The translations under genes and the position numbers were made by a program. From CBDCWQ01 sp965223435 (GTDB lineage Bacteria > Myxococcota > Kuafuiibacteriia > Kuafuiibacteriales > Kuafuiibacteriaceae), in assembly GCA_965223435.1 (NCBI GenBank), contig CBDCWQ010000006.1, positions 62,001 to 126,000 on the forward strand: a stretch of 64,000 bases of DNA, written 5' to 3'. How positions within the stretch are numbered: position 1 is the first letter of the stretch; every line of letters begins with the position of its first letter. Positions 54,293 to 62,033 of the stretch are shown one piece after another. The notes under the pieces are model-generated. The model saw only the letters and a list, made by a program, of their open reading frames with translations, was not told the DNA's origin and did no database searches.

Positions 54293-56487
54293 GGCGTGAA
54301 GTTGGTTCGGCGGCCTCCATGACGGAAGCTGGCCCAGCCCTCGGGGCTCATTTGGGCGTCGTTGGTGCGGACACCGATGATGGTTCGGGCGCCCCGGCTG
54401 ATAAGCATGATGCCGTCGGTGCGCAAAAGCGGGACGGTTCCGGTGAATGCGTTGGCGATGGTTGAGCTTAGAGTCCATGCCAGCTCGCCGCCGGGTCGGA
54501 TGGCCCAGAATTGATCGCCGTACCCCACGTAAGTTACCCCGTCCAAGGCAACCGTGGGGTAAGGGTCGGCCGATACGTCCTCGGCGCGCGCATCATCGGG
54601 GTCCGGGGGGAAAGTGTAAGGCAGGGCGGCCGGTGTGGGGTCCCTCGGGCGCCCATCGGGATTGAGTTCGACCCATTCGAGACCAAGCGGGGTCTCGTCT
54701 TCGAGGTTTCGCTGCATCAAAAAAAGAATTCGCCCGTCCCGGGAGATCACCGGGTCGGTCCTGGGGACGTACAGAGGGTCCGGTCGCTCCGGAAACGCAA
54801 ACACCTGGGCGCCCTCAAGGACTTCAAAACCGATAATCTGGGCGCGCGTGCGAATCACCCCGAGGTTCAAAGACGTCGAGAGCGCCATCTCGTCGGAGAC
54901 AAACCGGGTGGGTGCACTCCAGACCGGAGCGCCGGTATTGAAGTCTAAGGCCCCGAAGCGGTCGTTTGCCCAAAAGAGAACACGGGGCCCTGCCACGCCA
55001 AGAAACTGCGCGGTGGGGCCGGATGCCCGTTCATGGCGCCACAACACGTTGCCTCCGACGTCTTCGCGCACGATGATCAGGTTTTGAAGGGGGGGATTCT
55101 CGAACGACGGTATCCCTTGCGAAATAGGCCACAAGATCCCGTAAATGTGCGATCCATCAGGCAACAGCGATCGTCCGACTTCTGCGCCCAAGACTTGGAT
55201 TTCTGAGCGTTCGGGATTGCCGTCTCGATCCAGAAGATAGGTGGTTGTTTCGGGTCTGAAGCCGTTTTCAGGAAGGTGCCGCACCCCCACTGCGACCCGC
55301 AAGTCGTTTTCGACCCCGAGCTGCATTTGTCGCCATACATTCCAAACCGTGACCTGCAGATCGGGGGGCCGATACGCAAACTGATACAATTCAGTTCCGC
55401 ACTTTTGCATGGCGGACACCACGTGCGTGAAGCCTCCGCCGTCAAACTCCAGATGGTCGAGACCGAAGAAAGTCCCGTCTTCGCCCAAGCTCACTTCTCG
55501 TCGGTGAAGGAAGGCTGTTCCTTGCCAAGCAGACAACGGGTATTCGAAAACGACTTCTCCTTCAGCCCTAGCGGTTGTCATAGATTCACCAACGCAGACA
55601 CCCTCTTGGCAGCGGTCCGATGTTGTGCAGGAGTCGCCGTCGTCGCAGGGAGAACCGTCCAGTGCATCGGTCCCCACGCAGCGGCCTGCGAAGCACGCGT
55701 CCTTGAGTGTGCATTCGTCTTCATCGGTGCAGGGCTGGCCGTTGAGTTTGGCCTCGTTGGTGCAACCCTGTTCCGTACATCCATCGACCGTACACGGGTT
55801 GTTGTCGTCGCAAGCCTCTTCGTCTTCTAAAAAGATACAGCGCCCATCGATTTGTCGGCAAAGGTCCCGGGTGCAGGGACTTTTGTCGTCGCAAACTTTC
55901 GGCTCGCCGAGGCAGACGCCCTTTTGGCAGCTTGCATTGATGATGCATCGGTCCAGAGCTTCGCAGGGGATGCCATCCGCGAAACTGTGAATACACGCAT
56001 TTTCTTCAGCGTTGAAGCTGTCCGCCGTACAGACGTTGTTGTCGTCGCAAGGAGGCACCGGCACGCCCCGGAGCTTGAGGGGGAGCCTCGCGACGGGGGT
56101 GTCGGGATCGTTGGTCTCGAAAAGAAGCGTAGCGGTCTTGGCTCCAAGCTCAGTGGCTTGGGCTTGCACGGTCACCGGAGCGCTCTCGCCGAGTCTAAGG
56201 CTTTCGGGCTGGTTGGGCAGCATCGAAAAAGCGGGGTGCCCTTCCACGCGGTAGCTGCTCAACCGCAAGACTTGGGTCCCGATGTTTTGCACAGTGACGG
56301 TGCCTTGCCCCCGGACCCCCAGCGGGAGGTCGCCGAGGTCGATGGTTGAGGGTTCAATGGATACCGTAGGCTGTAGGCGAACGACCTCGGGGTCTTCACA
56401 ACCTCCACAATGAAGCAGCCCGAAGGTGGTCACGCCGGCCACCCACTGGGCGCCGAACCTCCTCATCTGGCCCTGCCGAAGCGTCAT
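54289..56487 (-). CDS. Lipoprotein with ASH-like, slime-mold Cys repeats and propeller (paralogue 1)
   Basis: 732 aa from ATG 56487, chosen for the lipoprotein signal ending LLHC. Residues about 30-140 resemble an ASH/HYDIN-type Ig fold (STIDLGDLPLGVRGQGTVTV, NDPDTPVARLPLKLRG). From about 144 to 300 there are repeated Dictyostelium-type cysteine motifs such as CDDNNVCTADSF, CDDNNPCTVDGC and CDDGDSCTTSDRC. The remainder is beta-rich with repeats like those of a PQQ-type propeller (DRDGNPERSEIQV, ISRDGRILFLMQR). It is likely an outer-membrane-anchored adhesive or carbohydrate-associated protein. Its domain order matches that of the gene at 56729-58801. The frame is open 125 codons further upstream, without a signal peptide. 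Confidence 0.82.
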   Translation of the reverse strand: MTLRQGQMRRFGAQWVAGVTTFGLLHCGGCEDPEVVRLQPTVSIEPSTIDLGDLPLGVRGQGTVTVQNIGTQVLRLSSYRVEGHPAFSMLPNQPESLRLGESAPVTVQAQATELGAKTATLLFETNDPDTPVARLPLKLRGVPVPPCDDNNVCTADSFNAEENACIHSFADGIPCEALDRCIINASCQKGVCLGEPKVCDDKSPCTRDLCRQIDGRCIFLEDEEACDDNNPCTVDGCTEQGCTNEAKLNGQPCTDEDECTLKDACFAGRCVGTDALDGSPCDDGDSCTTSDRCQEGVCVGESMTTARAEGEVVFEYPLSAWQGTAFLHRREVSLGEDGTFFGLDHLEFDGGGFTHVVSAMQKCGTELYQFAYRPPDLQVTVWNVWRQMQLGVENDLRVAVGVRHLPENGFRPETTTYLLDRDGNPERSEIQVLGAEVGRSLLPDGSHIYGILWPISQGIPSFENPPLQNLIIVREDVGGNVLWRHERASGPTAQFLGVAGPRVLFWANDRFGALDFNTGAPVWSAPTRFVSDEMALSTSLNLGVIRTRAQIIGFEVLEGAQVFAFPERPDPLYVPRTDPVISRDGRILFLMQRNLEDETPLGLEWVELNPDGRPRDPTPAALPYTFPPDPDDARAEDVSADPYPTVALDGVTYVGYGDQFWAIRPGGELAWTLSSTIANAFTGTVPLLRTDGIMLISRGARTIIGVRTNDAQMSPEGWASFRHGGRRTNFTP

Positions 56488-56728
56488 CGTCTCCCGTGTG
56501 GCCCTTTGCCGCATCTGCGAAAAAGGCCACCCGCCGTATGGCCGACGTGCCTCTTGGCGACTGTACCCGAAACGACTCGGTTTTGCCCAGTCACCGTGTG
56601 CGTTGCCTCCCTCGGAGTAACCCCTGTCTCCACCGCTGGGCCGGTGTCCCAAGCCCAGGGCGTTCTGGTGGACTGCACGTGTGAGCCCGCACTTTGTTGC
56701 GGACCGAAAACGGGGGCTATCGCACGCT

Positions 56729-58801
56729 TTAGCGATGGCCCGTCGAAAGGTTGTCGCGGCGGTGCCGTGGCCACGCCGTGTTTGCAAGAGGCGCCAGCGA
56801 AGTGACACCGAAGACGTGTTCACCCATGACGCCGACCACCACGCCTTTGGGGGTGAGCGCAAGTGCCCCCCCCGGTGTGGAGGTCGCTACCGGGAGGGTG
56901 CTCAAGAAAAGGCGGTCTTGGGCTCCGCTCAGGCCCAGGAGCTGGTTTGAGGCTGCAAGCGTAAACACATTGCCCCTTGCATCCACAACCGGGCTGACGC
57001 GCCCGGTAGTGATGTCTAGCGGTTCAGACCAGCGGATGTGTCCGGTGCTTGCGGTGACCGCAAACAGGGCCCTTTTCGGCGGTGCCGTGGGTTCGGTTGT
57101 CTCGTCGACGATGTACAGGGTGCGGTCGAACAGGACCGGCGTGCCGAAGTCCCCCATGTCGTTTTTTGCGCGAATCAGGACCGACAAATCTCCGTTGCGG
57201 GTGATCGCCTGAAGGCCGTGGGTCCAGTACACCTCACCGTCTTGTCCGAGGGCGAGTTCGCTGTGCGCAAAAAGACCCGGGTTTGTGGACCAGGTTGCTT
57301 CCGGATGATCGTCCAGGCCGAAACGAACGACCCGTTCCTCGCCCAGTCCGGCGTCGACCGGCCCTTTGCGGAGAATCGCCACAATGGCCTCATCGGCATC
57401 GATGGCGAGGCGCGATGCATGCATAGCCCCCAGGCGCCAAAGGGGTCTGGTTTGCACCCGTGAGGGGTCGGTTTCGCCAATGAGGCCCTCCTCTGTCTTG
57501 CTATCGCCCGCCTCTATTTCGCGCGAAGCGGAGATCAAAAGTGCACCGGAGGCCCGAAGGGCGAGGTCGATGACCCGAATCGTCACCGTGGCGGTGGATG
57601 CGGTTTGGACGGGTGGAAACAGGGTAGAAACGTCGACTTGTCTCAGAACGGTTTGGTTGCTGGTGTCGAGGTCGACGATACGGGGGCCAATGGGCAAACT
57701 CAAGACGCCCGGAACGGAGACCGCAGCGCTGAATCTTGGGGTCCCTAAGTGACGCGCCTCCCACAACAGCTCGCCGCATTCGTCTATGGCGAGGGCGCCG
57801 CCTTGGACGCCGACCAATACGGTCCCGTCGCGGTCTACGATGGGGTTGGAAGAGGCACCGTCCGCAAGTGGCCCGACATGGGTCATGAACTTGAGTTCGC
57901 CCACCTGGGGAGGTGTGTAGTCCGGGTCAACGCATGCACCGCCTTCGCATCGCTCGCCGGTTGAGCAGGGGTCGCCATCGTCGCATTCGGAACCTTCAGG
58001 AATGCTGACCCCAACGCAGCTGCCCTGAAAGCAAATGTCTGCAAACGTGCACTGTTCGGAATCGTTGCAAGGGGAACCGTTCGGAAGGTCTTGGTGCTGA
58101 CATCCGTTGTCGTTGCAAGTGTCCACCGTACATGGGTTGTCGTCGTCGCAGGACTTCGTGAGTGGATGGATACACCCTCGTCTGGGATCGCACAGATCAT
58201 CGGTGCAGGCATTGTGATCGTCACAAAGGAATGACTCGCCAAGGCAGACGCCATCGCGGCATTGGTCTCGAACGGTGCAAGCGTTAAAATCATCGCAGGC
58301 CAACGCCTGGCTAAGGTGCTCACACCGACCGGTCGTGGCATTGAAACGATCCATCGTGCAGCCGTTTCCGTCCTCGCAGTCGGGGGCCACAACGCCTCGA
58401 CCGCGAAGTTCAACCACCACGGTGGTTTCAGCTTGGTTGGCGGCTCGGAAGATAATCTGCGCGGTATGATCCCCGGGCTCTTCCGGTCGAAAAAAAACCG
58501 AGACATCAATGCTTCCGAGCCGAGGGATGGTTTCTATTGCGGGACCGACAGCGTATCCCAGGGTGCGTCCCTGAAGGGCGGTCTCATACCGAAGGGGAAG
58601 ACCGCCCACACTGGAGAGGCGAACGCTGTTTTGGACCTCCGTCCCGATGAAGACCGGTCCAAAGTCGAGGTTTTCTCGGTCGGCCACCAAGGAAGTCTCA
58701 ACCCGTTGAACCGCTTCGTCCTCACAGCTGGTGCATGCCGTGAAGCCGGGCAGCGCGCTCAACAGGAACGCACAAGTCCGGATCCAGGCACGATGCGGCA
58801 T
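56729..58801 (-). CDS. Lipoprotein with ASH-like, slime-mold Cys repeats and propeller (paralogue 2)
   Basis: 690 aa from ATG 58801, which gives a lipoprotein signal (MPHRAWIRTCAFLLSALPGF, then TAC). The ASH-like domain is at about 25-135 (NLDFGPVFIGTEVQNSVRL). Cysteine repeats are at about 139-295 (CEDGNGCTMDRF, CDDFNACTVRDQC, CDDDNPCTVDTC, CDDGDPCSTGERC). The rest is propeller-like (DRDGTVLVGVQGGALAID, DARGNVFTLAASNQLLGL). It shares its architecture and order with the neighbouring 54289-56487 gene, so the pair arose by duplication or from one family. The first nine residues come from a dispersed repeat also found at 23466-23540. The 241-base gap to the next gene shows nothing recognisable. 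Confidence 0.82.
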   Translation of the reverse strand: MPHRAWIRTCAFLLSALPGFTACTSCEDEAVQRVETSLVADRENLDFGPVFIGTEVQNSVRLSSVGGLPLRYETALQGRTLGYAVGPAIETIPRLGSIDVSVFFRPEEPGDHTAQIIFRAANQAETTVVVELRGRGVVAPDCEDGNGCTMDRFNATTGRCEHLSQALACDDFNACTVRDQCRDGVCLGESFLCDDHNACTDDLCDPRRGCIHPLTKSCDDDNPCTVDTCNDNGCQHQDLPNGSPCNDSEQCTFADICFQGSCVGVSIPEGSECDDGDPCSTGERCEGGACVDPDYTPPQVGELKFMTHVGPLADGASSNPIVDRDGTVLVGVQGGALAIDECGELLWEARHLGTPRFSAAVSVPGVLSLPIGPRIVDLDTSNQTVLRQVDVSTLFPPVQTASTATVTIRVIDLALRASGALLISASREIEAGDSKTEEGLIGETDPSRVQTRPLWRLGAMHASRLAIDADEAIVAILRKGPVDAGLGEERVVRFGLDDHPEATWSTNPGLFAHSELALGQDGEVYWTHGLQAITRNGDLSVLIRAKNDMGDFGTPVLFDRTLYIVDETTEPTAPPKRALFAVTASTGHIRWSEPLDITTGRVSPVVDARGNVFTLAASNQLLGLSGAQDRLFLSTLPVATSTPGGALALTPKGVVVGVMGEHVFGVTSLAPLANTAWPRHRRDNLSTGHR

Positions 58802-58870
58802 GAAACCCCGCGGTGCCGCTACGCGGGCTCCTCGGGTCCGGCTTTGCCTAGCGCCTGGCTTCGAACGTGT
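58779..58870 (+). repeat. Dispersed repeat with MPHRAWIRT-coding core, copy E
   Basis: Copy of the element at 23466-23540. 23 bases at 58779-58801 are identical, and GGCTTTGCCT, GGCTTCGAAC and GTGTG are shared further on. Here its minus strand carries the start codon and ribosome site (GGGG) of the 56729-58801 lipoprotein gene. Confidence 0.6.
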
Positions 58871-58949
58871 GCGTTCGTGTCTAACGAAGGCCAGGACCGC
58901 CACGGCTGTAGGGAAGCCATGCGGCCCCTGTCCGTGATGGCCGCCGGGC

Positions 58950-59366
58950 CTATTGGGCCGTGGTGTCCCGCAGCCTTCGGCTGAGGACCTTGATGATGCC
59001 TTGCGCGATTTCAAGCTTTTCCGTCAAGAGGTCGTAAAAGTCCTCGCGTTCGATCTTGAGCGCGCGAACGGGGGTTTCTGCCAGTACCGAGGCGCTTCGC
59101 GGTTCGGAATCGAGGATGGCCATCTCGCCTACACATTCGCCTTCTCCGAGTTTGACCACCAACCGGTTCCCCTTGAGAACGGCCACCTCGCCGTCCACGA
59201 TCAGATACATCGAATCGCCGATTTCGCCCTCGGTCATGATGGGGTCTTGGGGCTCAAACTCCAGTTCCTCCGCGATTTGGGCCACCCGAACGAGGTCTTC
59301 CCCCGGGATTTGGCTGAACAAATCGATGGATTTCAGCACCAGAACCTTTTCCACTGTGCTGATCAA
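58950..59366 (-). CDS. Cyclic-nucleotide-binding-domain protein
   Basis: 138 aa made of one CNMP-binding domain. The N-terminal helix (LKSIDLFSQIPGEDLVRVAQ), beta-roll (YLIVDGEVAVLKGNRL) and phosphate-binding cassette (GEMAILDSEPRSASVLAE, with the Glu and Arg that contact the ligand) are all visible. There is no DNA-binding domain, so it is a stand-alone sensor or adaptor rather than a CRP-type regulator. It lies 16 bases downstream of the AI-2E-family gene, suggesting one operon. Confidence 0.9.
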   Translation of the reverse strand: MISTVEKVLVLKSIDLFSQIPGEDLVRVAQIAEELEFEPQDPIMTEGEIGDSMYLIVDGEVAVLKGNRLVVKLGEGECVGEMAILDSEPRSASVLAETPVRALKIEREDFYDLLTEKLEIAQGIIKVLSRRLRDTTAQ

Positions 59367-59382
59367 GGCAAGCCAAGAGGTT

Positions 59383-60717
59383 TCACACAGCAGTTTTTCT
59401 GTCGAGTCCCACCCCAGATTTTTCCACTGTGGGGTCCAATGTGGGGGACGGACCCACTGCTTTCGAGGCTGGGTCTGCGTCCAGGGCCCGGCGATGAAGA
59501 AACTTAAACACGGTCAGCAAAACCGACGCGATCGGCACCGCAAACAATGCACCCATGAGACCGGCGGTTCTCTCACCGGCGATCAGAGAAAACACCACCA
59601 GGACGGGATGGATTTTGGCGGAATCCCCCATGATTTTGGGGTTGAGCATGTTGGCTTCCAATAGGTGAATGCCAATGACCCAGGCCAACGCCAATAAAGC
59701 AAGGGTGAAGCTGTCGGTTAAGGCCATGGCGACGATGGGGACCGTAGACAAAATGGAGCCAAAAATCGGTATCAGAGAAAAAATGGCCGCCACCGAGGCC
59801 AGCAAGAGGGGGAGCTTCACACCCAAAATGTAAAGGCCGACGAAGGTGAGCGCGCCGTTCATCAAGCAAATGATGACCTGGCCGCGAACGACGCCTGCCA
59901 AGCCCACGCTTGTTCCACTGACGATTGTGCCATAGCCCCCTTGATAGGTTGGGGGCACAAGTGATCGAAAAAACTGCTGGATGCGGTCCCGGTCGATACT
60001 CATGAAGCCCGCCAACATCAACACCAGGAAACTTCCAAAGATGACCTGGAACGCACCCTTCAACAGATTTTGTCCGAGCGTGAGCAAAGAACTGGCGTCG
60101 CGGGTGAGTTTTTCGATGGCGCTGACGAGGTGGTCTTGGAGAAACTTTTCGATCTCTTGTCGGGCAATCGGCAGGTGGTGCTCCTGAGCGAAAGCTTCGG
60201 TCTTATCCAGAAGCTTGACACTCATCACACGGGTATCTTCCACCAAAGTGGTGCTGACGCTTCCGAGGCCGCGCAATTCGCGCCCCACCTGTTGCACGCT
60301 CCAGCTCCCTAAACTCAGGGCCAAGAGAAAGCCCAAAAGGTAGATTCCCATCAGGGCGGCGACTCGGGGTATGCGTTTGCCCAATACATGCCTTCGGGCA
60401 ATGCCGTCGACCACCGGCTCGATGATGAAGGCGAGCAGCATCGCCAAGCCGAACGGGAGGAGAACCGCTCGAAAACGAACCAGGATGGCGCCGATAAACA
60501 GCCACAATGCGCTCAGGGTGAGCGTGCTGCGGATCCGGGGTGTTCGCAGCCAAGAAATCACCCTCGGCTCGAAAGCGACCGGCGGCTCGGCCCCTGTACT
60601 CGGCTGCAGTTCTTTTTCTTTTCTCGATTTTTCGGTGACGATGGGGCCGGACGATTCAGTCACTGAGAACGCCTGGGTACCCGACTTTTTGCACAGAGTC
60701 ATCCTCGACGAAGGCAC
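59383..60717 (-). CDS. AI-2E transporter family (PerM-like) permease
   Basis: 444 aa with about eight membrane helices. The order is typical: two or three N-terminal helices (LTLSALWLFIGAILVRF, LLPFGLAMLLAFIIEPVVDG), an amphipathic cytoplasmic or periplasmic region, then the conserved C-terminal block (GTIVSGTSVGLAGVVRGQVI, LLLASVAAIFSLIPIFGSIL, HPVLVVFSLIAGERTAGLMG). The family includes autoinducer-2 exporters and Na+/H+ antiporters, so the substrate is open. The N-terminal 55 residues are a polar extension. ATG 60717 or 60702 could be the start. The cyclic-nucleotide-binding gene follows closely. Confidence 0.88.
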   Translation of the reverse strand: MPSSRMTLCKKSGTQAFSVTESSGPIVTEKSRKEKELQPSTGAEPPVAFEPRVISWLRTPRIRSTLTLSALWLFIGAILVRFRAVLLPFGLAMLLAFIIEPVVDGIARRHVLGKRIPRVAALMGIYLLGFLLALSLGSWSVQQVGRELRGLGSVSTTLVEDTRVMSVKLLDKTEAFAQEHHLPIARQEIEKFLQDHLVSAIEKLTRDASSLLTLGQNLLKGAFQVIFGSFLVLMLAGFMSIDRDRIQQFFRSLVPPTYQGGYGTIVSGTSVGLAGVVRGQVIICLMNGALTFVGLYILGVKLPLLLASVAAIFSLIPIFGSILSTVPIVAMALTDSFTLALLALAWVIGIHLLEANMLNPKIMGDSAKIHPVLVVFSLIAGERTAGLMGALFAVPIASVLLTVFKFLHRRALDADPASKAVGPSPTLDPTVEKSGVGLDRKTAV

Positions 60718-60780
60718 GCATACCTTGGCTCACGTCGATATCCCATAGGGGTAAGCTGTTGGAAGGCGTCGCTTCAGTGA

Positions 60781-60808
60781 CCGCCCATTCGGCCTTACGG
60801 GGCCCGGT
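60781..60808 (-). repeat. Dispersed hairpin repeat, copy C (core only)
   Basis: On the minus strand the 20-base core CGGGCCCCGTAAGGCCGAAT is identical to copy A at 13438. The later TCGCTTGG / GGCACAAGG parts are not preserved. Next to it, at 60804-60821, CCGGTC and GACCGG form a second perfect 6-bp stem. The surrounding gap 60718-61049 (332 bases) holds no gene that I can support. Confidence 0.55.
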
Positions 60809-61049
60809 CCCAAGTGACCGGCTACCCGTGGACCCTCGGCTCACGCGCAAATCAGATGATCCATCCGCACCCACGCAAATGAGCCGAGGGATATGTTCCG
60901 GTGCGATCCGGCCAGATTTGCCCTGCGGGTTGAATCGAAGTGATCCGGAGGTTAAACGACCTATCTGGCAACGCCGTGGGCTGGCCTCAGCCGGCTTTTT
61001 TGGGGGTGTGTTGCTTCCGTCGTCTGGGCGATGGCGGGTGGATTGCCGA

Positions 61050-61856
61050 ATGCCTATTTCCTCCGTGCGCACAGGTCCAAGCCGGCCGATCGCCGGCTAC
61101 CTCCGAAAGCGACTTGATAGTGTGGGCATCCGTCCGCTGGATGTCCTTGATGTGGGGTGCGGAGATGGCGCATTGATCGAGGCCCTGGCGCCAAGTGGGC
61201 ATCGACTCCACGGCTTTGAGCTGGTTTCGCGAGAATCCAAGCTTCGCGCCCGGCTTACGCCCCATTTGGGTTCCGCCTTCGATGCGCGGATTCGCTTTGG
61301 GGCGGCTGGGGACCCGATGCCTTTTGAAGACGCGAGCTTTGATGTCCTCTACAGCAATCAGGTTTTTGAACACGTTCGGTGCCTGGAAAGGCTGCTTCAA
61401 GAGTGCGCACGGGTTCTCCGCCCGAGAGGCCAGCTGATCGCGCTGTTTCCGCCGAGCACGCACCTTGTGGAAGCCCATTCTCGCATTCCGGGTTGTCATT
61501 GGGTGCCCACGGGGCGGTGGCGAAGGGCCTATCTTCGGGGCCTGCACCACGTGGGGTTTCAGCCGGTCGACGGCCAAGCCCGAGCCCACGCCTACGCTGC
61601 ATACTGGGATCGCTGGCTCGAGGAACACACTTTCTATCGGAGTTTGCCTGCCGTTCGGCGGCTCGCCGCGCACTGTTTTGAGACCGTGAAGTTGGATGGG
61701 ACGGCATACCTCGACGCGGCCCTTGGATCGTCTTGGGTGGGGGCGAGACGCCTGGGCGTGTTAGGCGCCGCGATGAGGCACCTCGGCGGTCTAGCTCTCA
61801 GCTATGGTCACAACGCGGCGCTCTTGATGCAAAACCCGCGGCGGTTTCCGCGGTGA
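61050..61856 (+). CDS. Class I SAM-dependent methyltransferase
   Basis: 268 aa from ATG 61050; the frame is open far upstream but without homology. Rossmann-type motif I VLDVGCGDGALIEAL, acidic motif II region HGFELVS, PMPFEDASFDVLYSNQVFEHV (motif IV) and ECARVLRPRGQLIALFPPS (motif V/VI) are clear, identifying the Methyltransf_11 type. The C-terminal third (EEHTFYRSLPAVRRLAAH) is unfamiliar, so the substrate is unknown. It stands alone between the divergent AI-2E-family gene and dsbD. Confidence 0.88.
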   Translation: MPISSVRTGPSRPIAGYLRKRLDSVGIRPLDVLDVGCGDGALIEALAPSGHRLHGFELVSRESKLRARLTPHLGSAFDARIRFGAAGDPMPFEDASFDVLYSNQVFEHVRCLERLLQECARVLRPRGQLIALFPPSTHLVEAHSRIPGCHWVPTGRWRRAYLRGLHHVGFQPVDGQARAHAYAAYWDRWLEEHTFYRSLPAVRRLAAHCFETVKLDGTAYLDAALGSSWVGARRLGVLGAAMRHLGGLALSYGHNAALLMQNPRRFPR

Positions 61857-62033
61857 ACCCCAGATGGGGGCCCGGGTGGTGAAAAGACCTAGATCAAGGT
61901 GCTTGCGACGAACTGCCCGCCGAAACTTCGGGGAAGTCGGCTCGTAAGACGGAAGAGGGCAGGACGAGCGGCCGCCGTGGATCGGGCGTATCCCCTTGCG
62001 CCTTGGGCACCGAAGGGTAATCTTGGTAAGACC

